DNA of 64,000 bases from Marivita sp046592965 (GTDB taxonomy: Bacteria > Pseudomonadota > Alphaproteobacteria > Rhodobacterales > Rhodobacteraceae): positions 496,001 through 560,000 of the forward strand of contig NZ_JBISBV010000001.1 of assembly GCF_046592965.1 (NCBI RefSeq), given 5' to 3'. The position numbers were made by a program, and so were the translations under genes. Below, one piece after another: positions 41,347 through 50,302 of this stretch. Each line of letters starts with the position of its first letter. The stretch's first letter is position 1. The notes beneath the pieces were generated by a model. The model saw only the letters and a program-made list of their open reading frames with translations, did not search any database and had not been told where the DNA came from.

Positions 41347-43053
41347 TTACTTCTTTACCAAATAGGGGCGTGGAGGCGCCGATGCGCGGATCGGTGTCTG
41401 CGCAATCGGGTCGGCGGGAAAATCGCCCATCAAGTAGGGATGCATTCCCTGGTTCTTGAGGTTTTGCAGAAATTGGCCAAAGCCCGTCAGGTCAACCATC
41501 TTGGGCGCTTCGCTCAGACGGCGGTTGGGTTGAAAACCGATCTCGTCAACGATCACCTGAATGGCCTCCATCGGGCTTTCGATGAATTCGGCCATTGTCC
41601 AAATCCGTTTGCGGCATTTTGAATAAGGCGACCGAAGCGCGTCGAGCATTTCGGTCTCGACCTTTTGCAGCTGCGCTGCCTCTTTGCGCAGATCGGCAAA
41701 GGTTCGGTTGGATTGGAACAGCGGGATCGCCCAGGCGCCGCTGATGACCGATACCTGCGCGTTCGGGTCTTTCGCGATGTCCCAGATCACATGACGGGTG
41801 CTGTGCGGGCCAAGCTGAAAGCACTGGCGTTCGCCGCGCGTGTTCCACAGCAGATTGGTGAGGAACATCTTCGGATCATAGTCGCGCAGGATTGCACTGT
41901 CAGACAGTGAACCATTCATCACTGTCTGATCGTCGGCAAAATGCGCCCGATCCGGCGCAAACAGATGCCCGTGCACGCGCGCTCCGGTCACTTGCGCCAG
42001 CCACGGTTCAAAGTCGGTGAACAGTTCGGTAAACCCCTGAAACACCGAGTATTTCGCCGCCGTGACGCCGTTTTCCCAATCTTCATTGGGGTGACGGCTT
42101 TGCATGTAGAGCCCGGCACGGCCGCGCGTTCGGCGGTCTACGGCTTTGGCAAAAATCCGGTCGATCTTGCCCGGATTGGGCTCCTGCAAGCTCAATTCGC
42201 CCGGTTTGGGATTCAGAAACGTGTCGTACAAACGCTCGGCATTGGGCCAGATCTTGCGGGCAACAAAGCAATCCGAGCGCCGAAGCAATTGCAGATGGTC
42301 GTCGTAGAAAATATGTGGTTTCCCCTGAAAGTCGAATTTCGACAAGGTGAGGGATCGGCTGACGATGTTGGTCGAATACAGCCGCGCCAATGTCTGGAAG
42401 TAGCTTTCATCTGGAATCCAGACATGGCGGAAGTAGCGGTCATACACCTTGCGCTTGGGGTCATGCAGGATCGACGCCAGCGTTTGCCGCGTCAGACACC
42501 ACCATTGGCTGCCCATATGCGGCACCAACCCATCGGGAATGTTGCGGCGGTATCCCAGCCTGCGCTGCAATTCGACAAACTTGTCAAACAGGTACCGGTT
42601 GTTGCGCCATGAAAATGGAAAGCGCATGGTAAAACGTTCTTCATCCAGACCGCCGACGGTCCAGGGCACATCGGCGGTTGTGGCGCTTTCGATGTGATCG
42701 GTGCGCGGGCGCGCCTTGAGGTAGTCGATCAGTTCCTGAACAGGGCGCAGCGGCAGACATGAACCGGAGGTCAGATAAACATGGCTGACGTCTTCAAATT
42801 CATCGAGCATCATCTCGCTGGCGTCCTGGCTTGCGGCGACAAGTGCCCAGGTTCCCCAATCGCATCGATGGCGGCGCGAAAAACGGATCAGAGGGTCATC
42901 GCTGAGACGCTCGGTAAAAATCTTGTAGCGCCTGTTCGACACAACCTCGTCAACATGGATGACCACCGGACAACCTGCCTTGGTCCAATGGCGCGCAGTC
43001 TGTTCAGCGCGATGCAGCGCGGTGTGGGCCAGCATGACGATGCCGATACTCAT
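41347..43053 (-). CDS. GT14-like (beta-1,6-N-acetylglucosaminyltransferase-type) protein with C-terminal DUF5927/5928-like region
   Basis: 568 residues, paralogue of the gene at 16371. N-terminal GT14 half: IGIVMLAHTALHRAEQTARH, HVYLTSGSCLPLRPVQELID, VPHMGSQWWCLTRQTLASIL and VWIPDESYFQTLARLYSTN. The C-terminal half (about 320-568) is rich in aromatic residues and differs from the paralogue's; family extension only. The start ATG 43053 overlaps the GT2 stop by four bases. Upstream of the two-domain sulfotransferase, suggesting sequential glycosylation and sulfation. No signal peptide. Confidence 0.8.
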   Translation of the reverse strand: MSIGIVMLAHTALHRAEQTARHWTKAGCPVVIHVDEVVSNRRYKIFTERLSDDPLIRFSRRHRCDWGTWALVAASQDASEMMLDEFEDVSHVYLTSGSCLPLRPVQELIDYLKARPRTDHIESATTADVPWTVGGLDEERFTMRFPFSWRNNRYLFDKFVELQRRLGYRRNIPDGLVPHMGSQWWCLTRQTLASILHDPKRKVYDRYFRHVWIPDESYFQTLARLYSTNIVSRSLTLSKFDFQGKPHIFYDDHLQLLRRSDCFVARKIWPNAERLYDTFLNPKPGELSLQEPNPGKIDRIFAKAVDRRTRGRAGLYMQSRHPNEDWENGVTAAKYSVFQGFTELFTDFEPWLAQVTGARVHGHLFAPDRAHFADDQTVMNGSLSDSAILRDYDPKMFLTNLLWNTRGERQCFQLGPHSTRHVIWDIAKDPNAQVSVISGAWAIPLFQSNRTFADLRKEAAQLQKVETEMLDALRSPYSKCRKRIWTMAEFIESPMEAIQVIVDEIGFQPNRRLSEAPKMVDLTGFGQFLQNLKNQGMHPYLMGDFPADPIAQTPIRASAPPRPYLVKK

Positions 43054-44060
43054 GCCCAGTTCCCCATCGACATGAGGCCCAGAATTTCAAGCTGCCGCCA
43101 GTTGATGTATTTCTCGGACCACTTGCACCAAAGCTCCGGATTGTCCCGAAGCGCGCTGGCGTAGGCCAGATATTCCTGGCTTCCGGCGTAATGCTCGCGG
43201 CGCTTGAGTTCTTCCATCGCCTTTTCGTTGAATGTGCTCAGAAACTTCGTGTGCAACAGCGCGCCAGAGGCTTTTTCGCCGCCCCATTCGTCGTAGACAT
43301 AGTTCAAGCCACGCGGCAACAGCATGTGTGTGGAACTCGCGTAGACGTATCGCCTGTCCCACTTCACCAAGGGAATTTTGTTGAGTGCGGGGGCTGCTTC
43401 GGGCCGGTCGGGAAAAAACACGCGCGCACGTGGGCCGCCCTGTATCCAGAGATTGCCCAGCAGATGATTGCGCTTGAGCGTATAATTTCCTGAATCAAAC
43501 CATGCGGCGATGTCCAGAGGGTTCTGCCCGGCCTGATAGGGCACCGCATCTATTGGTCCCTTGGGATACATATCCAGCAACATTGCGCTGAATGAGCGGA
43601 TCGAGGATGCTTCCAACCAGTCGGTGAGCGCAGGCAGGGGGCGTGAATCGCAGAATGGGTAGACGAAGAATTCGTCTGGATCGACGGTCAGGCACCAATG
43701 ACCGCTGCCGTATTTGCGCAACAGCCAGTTGAGCCAGTCCATTCCGAAGCGCGCGCGCTTATAGCTCGAACGGGTGTGCCAGACCGAGACGTCCGGCTGC
43801 TGGGCCAGCATTTCGGCGCTTCCGTCGGTGCTGTCATTGTCTACAAAGAAAAAATGCGAAACGCCCATCTCGCGATAGTACTTAAGGAAATAGGGCAGAC
43901 GGATTCCTTCGTTGCGCAATGTGCAGAACAACAGGATATCGTTCTTGCGAATGTGATCCGTGCGTTTGGACACAGGTTTCAGTTCGCGGCGTTTGCGGAA
44001 CGCGCGAATTCTCCAGCGCTTGCGCTGAAGCCTTAAGCCGTATCGTTGCACCACACCCAA
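43050..44060 (-). CDS. Glycosyltransferase family 2-like protein
   Basis: 336 residues. DILLFCTLRNEGIRLPYFLK is the start of a GT2 fold of the Glyco_tranf_2_4 type (PF13704), VDNDSTDGSAEML the nucleotide loop, and LTVDPDEFFVYPF the DxD metal site. The N terminus is strongly basic (LRLQRKRWRIRAFRKRRELK), possibly membrane-associated. The only starts are non-ATG (TTG 44060 or GTG 44054); TTG is listed with low certainty. 43 bases follow the GT4 gene; the stop overlaps the GT14 start by four bases. Confidence 0.75.
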   Translation of the reverse strand: MGVVQRYGLRLQRKRWRIRAFRKRRELKPVSKRTDHIRKNDILLFCTLRNEGIRLPYFLKYYREMGVSHFFFVDNDSTDGSAEMLAQQPDVSVWHTRSSYKRARFGMDWLNWLLRKYGSGHWCLTVDPDEFFVYPFCDSRPLPALTDWLEASSIRSFSAMLLDMYPKGPIDAVPYQAGQNPLDIAAWFDSGNYTLKRNHLLGNLWIQGGPRARVFFPDRPEAAPALNKIPLVKWDRRYVYASSTHMLLPRGLNYVYDEWGGEKASGALLHTKFLSTFNEKAMEELKRREHYAGSQEYLAYASALRDNPELWCKWSEKYINWRQLEILGLMSMGNWA

Positions 44061-44103
44061 GCGTCAGCTTTCTGTTTTACGGGTCGCACGTCGCGTCTGG
44101 GTA

Positions 44104-45342
44104 TCAAAGGAGTGTAAACAGCCGGTTGAAATGTGCCTGCCATCCGGGGGCGTCGAACGCCCGCTGTTCTGTCTGCTCACCGCTTTGGCCCCGACATCTC
44201 TGCGTCAGTTGCTCGATCTTAGTGGCCCAAAGGTAGCGGTCTGATTCGCCTGCGTAAATAGGGTAATCCCCCAACACTTCCCTTAAGGCTGGCAAAGGGT
44301 TGCAGATTAGAGGCACTTTCAATTGCGCAGCTTCGATTGCAGGGTATCCAAAGCCCTCGGCCCGGCTGGGAAAGAGCAGGCCCGTGCTGCCTTGTAACAG
44401 CGCCCACATTTCAGGGTCGGACAGATTTGGCAATTCGTGCACGTTGGGTGGGCTCTGGTCGAGCCGCTGAAACACGTCTTCGTTGAGCCATCCGCGCCGG
44501 CCGCAAATCAATAGCCGTGGCGCGTTCGGGCCAGTGTGATCCGTCCAAAGATCGAGCAGAAAGCCGATGTTCTTACGCGGCTCGATCGTGCCTATCGCCA
44601 TGAAGTATGGCTTGCCCGACCACGGACCCGCGGGCGCTGCCCCCAAAGTCATCTTGGGTAAACCCGGCCAAATCACCTTTACAGAAAGGGGGTTCAGCCT
44701 ACGCGCGTGCTTTAAGATATGGGCCTTGGTGTCGTTCGAGTTACAAAGAACCAGATCGGCATATCTCTCGACCCGCTTGAAGAAACCCTGGAATTTCAGG
44801 CGGGATTTTTGGGTCTGGGTGTCGGGCCAATCAAGTGGAATGGTATCGTGCACGTAGGGTACGATCTTCAGCCTTTCGCACTGTGCAAGGCTGTGGATCA
44901 TGCGGTCGGTAAAATTGGTTTGTCCGGTGTTGAAATAGACCGTTCCGGCTGGAAGGTGACGCTTCAACATCCTGCCGAGCCGTGACGGTGTCGCGCGATC
45001 CAAGGCGATCCGGCGAAGCCCGGTTTCGACCGCGCCGCGCAAGGGCGCGTTCCGGCGTGTCAATCGTGAAATCATGTCGGTGTCTTGCCAAACCGGCGCT
45101 TTGGCTTGCGCTAAAAGAGTTTGGCAACCCGCTTTGTCGAGCAAGAGGTATCCAAGCCTGGTGCGCAGAATTCCGAAAAGCGGCATCGGACACGCGGCAA
45201 GATGTTCGATATAGGCCTGTTCGATCCGGTCGATCCCGGTCGGGCGCAGGCCAGCGCGGCTGACGGTGCGGGTCACGTCAAGCAGATGCGCGGCGGCGGG
45301 GCTATCTTTGATAGTCAGCAACTTGATGCCAGCGCCATGCAT
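44104..45342 (-). CDS. Glycosyltransferase family 4 / group 1 protein
   Basis: 412 residues, GT-B fold. C-terminal domain has MAIGTIEPRKNIGFLLDLW and the E-x7-E block PSRAEGFGYPAIEAAQLKVP; the N terminus has HLLDVTRTVSRAGLRPTGIDR, typical of WbpX/GumH-like mannosyltransferase-type proteins. ATG 45342 overlaps galE by 41 bases, which is long; a non-ATG start near 45320 would shorten this. Third gene of the galU operon. Donor and acceptor are not deducible. Confidence 0.75.
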   Translation of the reverse strand: MHGAGIKLLTIKDSPAAAHLLDVTRTVSRAGLRPTGIDRIEQAYIEHLAACPMPLFGILRTRLGYLLLDKAGCQTLLAQAKAPVWQDTDMISRLTRRNAPLRGAVETGLRRIALDRATPSRLGRMLKRHLPAGTVYFNTGQTNFTDRMIHSLAQCERLKIVPYVHDTIPLDWPDTQTQKSRLKFQGFFKRVERYADLVLCNSNDTKAHILKHARRLNPLSVKVIWPGLPKMTLGAAPAGPWSGKPYFMAIGTIEPRKNIGFLLDLWTDHTGPNAPRLLICGRRGWLNEDVFQRLDQSPPNVHELPNLSDPEMWALLQGSTGLLFPSRAEGFGYPAIEAAQLKVPLICNPLPALREVLGDYPIYAGESDRYLWATKIEQLTQRCRGQSGEQTEQRAFDAPGWQAHFNRLFTLL

Positions 45343-46282
45343 CCTCGATCATGTGCGCCATGTCAGACCGTTTGGGCTGCCAGCCAAGCTCTTCTTCTGC
45401 GCGCACCGACCCGGACACCAGCTTCACCGCATCTCCGGCGCGCCGATTTCCGACCTTGGTGGGCACGTCCTTGTTGGTGATCCTGCGCGCGGCGTCGATC
45501 ACCTCGCGGACGGAAAAGCCGGTACCCGTCCCGAGGTTGAAGTCGCGACTCTCCTTGCCGTCCATGAGCCAGCGAAGTCCGAGAATATGCGCATCTACCA
45601 GATCGCTGACATGCACATAATCGCGAACGCATGTGCCATCGGGGGTCGGATAATCGGTGCCAAACACGGTCACTCCGTCGCGAGTTCCCGCAACGGCATC
45701 CAGAACGATCGGGATAAGGTGGGTTTCAGGACGATGAAACTCGCCCACATCGGCGTCGGGATCTGCTCCGGCTACGTTGAAGTACCGGAAAATCACATGG
45801 CGGAGACCGTGCGTCGCCTCGAAGTCGTGCAACATGCGTTCGATGGCTTGCTTTGACGCGCCATAGGCATTGATGGGGTATTGCGCCGTGGTCTCGTTCA
45901 GGATCACGTTGTCCTGATCACCGTAGGTTGCGCAGGTTGAGGAGAATACGATATCGCGGCACCCATGCTCCACCGCTGCCTCTACAAGATTGAGCGATCC
46001 AAGGACATTGTTGCGCCAATAAAGACCGGGTTTGGCCATCGCTTCATCCACCCGGCTCAACGCCGCGAAATGCATGATCGCCGCTGGCGCGTGGTCCGCA
46101 AAGGCGCGGTCGATATCGGCGCGGATCGTCAAATCACCCTCAACGCAGGGGCCGAACTGAACCGCGTCGTGCCACCCGGTTGAGAAATTGTCGAATGTGA
46201 CCGGCGTGAAGCCCGCTTTGGACAACGCCTTGCACGCGTGTGATCCGATATAGCCGGCACCACCGGTGACAAGGACTTTCAT
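45302..46282 (-). CDS. galE: UDP-glucose 4-epimerase
   Basis: 326 residues, extended SDR family. NAD-binding GGAGYIG (7-13), catalytic Ser in VFSSTCATYG, Tyr140 and Lys144 in YGASKQAIERML, and C-terminal substrate region GTDYPTPDGTCVRDYVHVSD, which is diagnostic for GalE. Interconverts UDP-glucose and UDP-galactose for the glycosyltransferases downstream. Starts four bases after galU stop. Confidence 0.95.
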   Translation of the reverse strand: MKVLVTGGAGYIGSHACKALSKAGFTPVTFDNFSTGWHDAVQFGPCVEGDLTIRADIDRAFADHAPAAIMHFAALSRVDEAMAKPGLYWRNNVLGSLNLVEAAVEHGCRDIVFSSTCATYGDQDNVILNETTAQYPINAYGASKQAIERMLHDFEATHGLRHVIFRYFNVAGADPDADVGEFHRPETHLIPIVLDAVAGTRDGVTVFGTDYPTPDGTCVRDYVHVSDLVDAHILGLRWLMDGKESRDFNLGTGTGFSVREVIDAARRITNKDVPTKVGNRRAGDAVKLVSGSVRAEEELGWQPKRSDMAHMIEDAWRWHQVADYQR

Positions 46283-46285
46283 AAT

Positions 46286-47176
46286 CTACTCTGCCGCGCT
46301 TTCAATCTGCATCACGGAATCAAGGAAGCTGCGCAGGTCGTCCTTGAGATCGTCTCGCGCCAATCCAAACGCAACCGTCGCCTGGAGAAATCCGGCTTTC
46401 GAACCGCAATCAAAACGCTGTCCACGGAAGCGGTAGCCATAGACCCCGGTATCATCGATTTCCGGAGCGATCGCATCGGTCAGCTGAATTTCACCACCCG
46501 CGCCGGTTTTGATCTTGTTCAGGTTTTTGAGGACATTGGGATGCAGGATATAGCGGCCGATCACCGCAAGGTTGGACGGCGCGTCCTCGGCACGGGGCTT
46601 TTCCACCATTCCCTTCACGGACACGAGCGCGCCCATGTCGTCTTTCACGTCCAGAATACCGTAGCTTGCAGTTTTGTCCCTCGGCACTTCCATCGCGGCG
46701 ACGATGTTGCCGCCCGTTTCTTCATACGCCTCGACCATCTGTTGCAGACAGGGCTTCTCGGCGGAAATGACGTCATCGGGGAGCATGACGGCGAACGGCT
46801 CGTCACCGATCAGACGTCGGGCGCACCAGACTGCGTGTCCCAGGCCCAATGGCTTGTGCTGGCGCATATAGGCAATCGCGCCGCTTTCCATGTTGGTGGA
46901 TTTCAAGTCCTCAAGTATATTGAGCTTGCCTTTTTTGCGCAGCTCCTGCTCCAGCAGCGGAGACTGGTCAAAATAATCCTCAAGCGCGCTTTTGCCGCGC
47001 GAGGTGATAAAGATAAATTCCTTGATACCCGCCGCGCGCGCTTCATCGATGGCGTATTGCACCAGCGGACGGTCGACCAGAGTCATGATTTCTTTTGGAA
47101 CGGATTTGGTGGCGGGTAGAAAACGGGTGCCAAGCCCGGCCACTGGAAAAACGGCTTTTGTCACTTTTTTGCGCAT
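46286..47176 (-). CDS. galU: UTP-glucose-1-phosphate uridylyltransferase
   Basis: 296 residues. AVFPVAGLGTRFLPATKSVP is the nucleotidyltransferase signature, followed by EIMTLVDRPLVQYAIDEARA; also GLGHAVWCAR and ITGRYILHP-like block (here VIGRYILHPNVLKNL). Produces UDP-glucose, the entry point of the operon. ATG 47176 follows AAGGAAC at about six bases; longer frame rejected. First gene of galU-galE-GT4-GT2-GT14-sulfotransferase. Confidence 0.95.
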   Translation of the reverse strand: MRKKVTKAVFPVAGLGTRFLPATKSVPKEIMTLVDRPLVQYAIDEARAAGIKEFIFITSRGKSALEDYFDQSPLLEQELRKKGKLNILEDLKSTNMESGAIAYMRQHKPLGLGHAVWCARRLIGDEPFAVMLPDDVISAEKPCLQQMVEAYEETGGNIVAAMEVPRDKTASYGILDVKDDMGALVSVKGMVEKPRAEDAPSNLAVIGRYILHPNVLKNLNKIKTGAGGEIQLTDAIAPEIDDTGVYGYRFRGQRFDCGSKAGFLQATVAFGLARDDLKDDLRSFLDSVMQIESAAE

Positions 47177-47219
47177 GGGGCGGTTCCTTGTTCCTCGCGT
47201 CTTACTGCGCGTTCGTGAG

Positions 47220-47253
47220 TATGTCACAAGAATGCTAAGGCGTGTATGACATA
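47220..47253. promoter_or_regulatory. Dyad TATGTCA-N20-TGACATA upstream of galU
   Basis: Perfect 7-bp arms in the 113-base gap between the GT2 gene and galU, 44-77 bases upstream of the galU start. A plausible operator for the operon, not tied to a known regulator. Confidence 0.35.
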
Positions 47254-47289
47254 ACTGGGAAATAACTGCGGTTTTTTCTCGATTTCAGT

Positions 47290-48540
47290 CTAAATTTTGC
47301 CGATCAAAGCGTTTTTCGAGCGGATACCCTCCAATCTTTGCAACGTGCGGTTGATCCGAGTTTCGAACGTGCCGTTTTGCAAAAGCGGTTCGCCTCGCAG
47401 TTCGCGCCCGTAGATGCCGCCAGTGTGACGCCAGTAACCGCCTTCAGTAAACATGACGTGATGATACATGGCGGTTCTGGAATATTCAAACACGGTGACT
47501 CGGTGACCGTCTTGCACCAGTTTTCGGGCCTCAGTGTCGGTTCTTCTGCGCGCGAGGGGGCGACCGGTCAGATACAGGTCGGGCTTTGAACGCGCGGGAG
47601 CCTGTTCCATCGATCGGTGGTCCACGAAATTCAAATCGGGTCTATCGTCCGGATACCTCGTAATGCCAGTCCGATAGCCATGTTCCAATTCGCTCATCAG
47701 ACGCGCAACACCATCCGGCATGATCGCGCCGCTTTGCATATGCCGCAGCAACCAGTTGCGCCGGTCCGCAAAAATCAGGTCTTTGCCCGCCTGACGCTCG
47801 GCTGGGGGCGTATGTTTTTGATGGAACACGCCAATGGACGCCCCGATCTCGAATAGCGTGCGCGGCGTCCGCGCTTTGGTTCGAAATGTGCTGGGTCCGC
47901 TTGCATGATGCACCACAGCCTTTGGAACGAACGCGGTTTGGCCGCCGGATTTCGCAATCCGCAAACATAGATCGGTTTCATCGAGGTAGAACGCAAAGCG
48001 GGGGTCAAAGCCGTTCATGTCCGCCAGCACGTTGCGTCTGATCGCCATATTCGTGCCGTGCAAGCGCGGGTACAGCGTGTTTTGCGGTAGGATGACTTGA
48101 ATTGTTGGCTTCAAGAGGGGGGCCGGAAATGAGCGTCCGGTCAGGTCTACGCGTGTCGCCGCGTGCTGCACCGATATGCCGTTGCGGCCCAGCGTCGTCC
48201 CGCCCGCTTGCGCGACACTGGTCTCGACAAAAGGTGCAGTGATGTGGTGCAGCCACGTCGGCTCCGGCACGGCATCATCATCAAGAAACGCGACGATCTC
48301 TCCGTTTGACTGCGCGATGCCAAGGTTGCGCGCGGCTGAGATATTGGGGCGGTCAAACTCCAGAACTGTGATACGGCTGGGCGCTCGCGCAGCGCGCGCA
48401 ATGCGGGATCCAGCAGGGCAGGCAACCACGGCAATTTCAAATAGCGGATAATCGATCTGGGATACCGCGAGCAAACATCTGCGAAGCCAATTGGCCCTGT
48501 TGCGGCTCACGATGACGACGCTGACGGAAAACGGCGTCAT
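47290..48540 (-). CDS. Glycosyltransferase family 2 protein
   Basis: 416 residues with an inverting GT-A domain about 1-230: VSVVIVSRNRANWLRRCLLA, the metal-binding FLDDDAVPEPTWLHHITAPF, and YLDETDLCLRIAKSGG, the E-D-x-L region of galactofuranosyl/rhamnosyl-type transferases. The C-terminal 180 residues (YGRELRGEPLLQNGTFETRI) are of unknown role. ATG 48540 gives a proper fold start; a longer frame from 48618 overlaps cysQ and is rejected. Follows cysQ by seven bases, so both should be co-transcribed. Confidence 0.8.
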   Translation of the reverse strand: MTPFSVSVVIVSRNRANWLRRCLLAVSQIDYPLFEIAVVACPAGSRIARAARAPSRITVLEFDRPNISAARNLGIAQSNGEIVAFLDDDAVPEPTWLHHITAPFVETSVAQAGGTTLGRNGISVQHAATRVDLTGRSFPAPLLKPTIQVILPQNTLYPRLHGTNMAIRRNVLADMNGFDPRFAFYLDETDLCLRIAKSGGQTAFVPKAVVHHASGPSTFRTKARTPRTLFEIGASIGVFHQKHTPPAERQAGKDLIFADRRNWLLRHMQSGAIMPDGVARLMSELEHGYRTGITRYPDDRPDLNFVDHRSMEQAPARSKPDLYLTGRPLARRRTDTEARKLVQDGHRVTVFEYSRTAMYHHVMFTEGGYWRHTGGIYGRELRGEPLLQNGTFETRINRTLQRLEGIRSKNALIGKI

Positions 48541-48547
48541 GTTGAGT

Positions 48548-49345
48548 TCAGGCGACGGATAGGTTGATGCCCGGCGCGGTTGCCACAAAAAACGGATTGG
48601 CGAATGTGGCCTTGCCATACGTCAACGGCTGCAAATCATCCAGACGCAGAACCCGTCCGCCAGCGCCACTCAGCACCGCATGGCCAGCAGCGGTGTCCCA
48701 TTCCATCGTGCGCCCGAGACGGGGATAGAAATCGGCTTCTCCAGTGGCCACGAGGCAGAACTTCAGCGATGACCCGGCACTTTTGCTGTCTTTGACCGAA
48801 TAGCGGTTGATGTAGTCATCCGTTGCCTGATCGCGGTGGGATTTGGACGCCACGACCATCAGGCCGTTTTCATCCGGTTCCGAGACCTTGATTGGCGCAA
48901 GAGCGCCGATCCTTTCCTTGTCAAAGGGGCCGCTTTCCTCGACGCTTTGTCCGGTTGCATCGGTGTAAAAGAGACGGTCTTTCGCCGGCGCATAGACTAC
49001 GCCGCGCGTTGGCACTCCGTTTTCGACAAGCGCGATATTGACAGTGAAATCGCCGCGCCGGTGGATGAATTCCTTGGTGCCGTCAAGCGGATCGACAATC
49101 AGGAAATCGCGCACTTGCAGATCATGTGTGTCCGACTGCTCCTCGGTCACCAAGGGCATATCCGGAAAGGCGTCGCGAAGCCCGTCGGAAATCAAAGCGT
49201 CCGCCGCTTCATCGGCCATAGTGACGGGGCTGTCGTCGGATTTCGCCCGTATGTCGAAATCATCGGAGTGATAGATTTCCATGATCTTGTCGCCAGCCTC
49301 AAGCGCAAGGCGGCGCATCGTTTGCATCAGTGCATCATAGTTCAT
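48548..49345 (-). CDS. cysQ: 3'(2'),5'-bisphosphate nucleotidase CysQ
   Basis: 265 residues, inositol-monophosphatase fold. Metal-binding DPLDGTKEFIHRRGDFTVNI with Asp85 and Asp88, upstream EEQ in LVTEEQSD, and the second motif EWDTAAGHAVLSGAGG. Hydrolyses 3'-phosphoadenosine 5'-phosphate (PAP) to AMP, the by-product of PAPS-dependent sulfotransferases, of which two are encoded nearby. ATG 49345 gives the standard N terminus; seven extra residues are possible. Divergent from the ABC-2 permease (126 bases). Confidence 0.93.
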   Translation of the reverse strand: MNYDALMQTMRRLALEAGDKIMEIYHSDDFDIRAKSDDSPVTMADEAADALISDGLRDAFPDMPLVTEEQSDTHDLQVRDFLIVDPLDGTKEFIHRRGDFTVNIALVENGVPTRGVVYAPAKDRLFYTDATGQSVEESGPFDKERIGALAPIKVSEPDENGLMVVASKSHRDQATDDYINRYSVKDSKSAGSSLKFCLVATGEADFYPRLGRTMEWDTAAGHAVLSGAGGRVLRLDDLQPLTYGKATFANPFFVATAPGINLSVA

Positions 49346-49471
49346 CGCGGACCGACCCCACATCAATTGATTTGAAAGCGCGTCTCTCTTATCATCCGCT
49401 TAATATTTGTCCGCAACAACAGTCAGAGAAACTGACGCCGAAAATGCGGGCTGAGGCAAAGGCAGACGAAG

Positions 49472-50302
49472 ATGTTTCAAAAATCGGTCCCGACGAACCG
49501 GGTGTCCTCGGCTGTGAATCTTGCCGAGCTGGTGTATCACAACACCGTTCGCTCCATTCGCAAGGCGCATGGGAACGCATTCATGTCGATTGCGATCAGC
49601 GTGTTCCAGTCGCTGATGTTCGTGCTTTTCTTCTACGCGATGTTCACGATCATGGGCTTGAAGGGCTTGGCCCTTCGGGGGGATTTCGTGATCTTTCTGC
49701 TGACCGGCATCTTCATGTTCATGACTCACAACAAGGCGGTCGGCGCGGTGTTCGGCAGCGAAGGGCCGTCCAGTCCGATGATGCAGCACGCCCCGATGAA
49801 CACCTTTGTGTCGATCGCCTCAGGCATGATTTCGACGCTTTATATCCAGGTGCTCGCGATGATCCTCATCTTGTTCGTCTATGACGTGGCCATGAACCCC
49901 TACGTGCTGACCGAGATTGTCGATCCTGTTCCGGTATTCGGCATGTTGCTGTTGTCATGGATTTCGGGTGGCGCAGTGGGATTGGTCTTTTTGGCGATGA
50001 AACCGTGGTTTCCAGGCTTTACCGGCACGCTGGCGACGCTTTACAAGCGCGCCAACATGATCGCGTCGGGCAAGATGTTCGTTGCCAATTCGCTGCCCGC
50101 CTTCATGGTGTCGATGTTTGACTGGAACCCGTTGTTTCACACCATTGATCAGGCCAGAGGGTTTGCTTTCATCAATTACGTCCCGCGCAACAGCAATTGG
50201 GAATACGTGATGTACCTCACGCTTGTGTTGCTGATGATCGGCCTGATGGGCGAATTTTATACCCGCAAGCACGCGTCTGCCTCTTGGTCGGCCCGGCGGT
50301 GA
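49472..50302 (+). CDS. ABC-2 type polysaccharide export permease (KpsM-like)
   Basis: 276 residues with about six membrane helices and the ABC2_membrane-type pattern; NLAELVYHNTVRSIRKAHGN at the N terminus and SWISGGAVGLVFLAMKPWFP in the middle resemble capsule (KpsM) and O-antigen exporters. It would need an ATPase, but none lies adjacent. The final residues are basic. ATG 49472 has AAAGGC about 8-14 bases upstream. Located beside the polysaccharide genes, which supports a role in glycan export. Confidence 0.75.
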   Translation: MFQKSVPTNRVSSAVNLAELVYHNTVRSIRKAHGNAFMSIAISVFQSLMFVLFFYAMFTIMGLKGLALRGDFVIFLLTGIFMFMTHNKAVGAVFGSEGPSSPMMQHAPMNTFVSIASGMISTLYIQVLAMILILFVYDVAMNPYVLTEIVDPVPVFGMLLLSWISGGAVGLVFLAMKPWFPGFTGTLATLYKRANMIASGKMFVANSLPAFMVSMFDWNPLFHTIDQARGFAFINYVPRNSNWEYVMYLTLVLLMIGLMGEFYTRKHASASWSARR

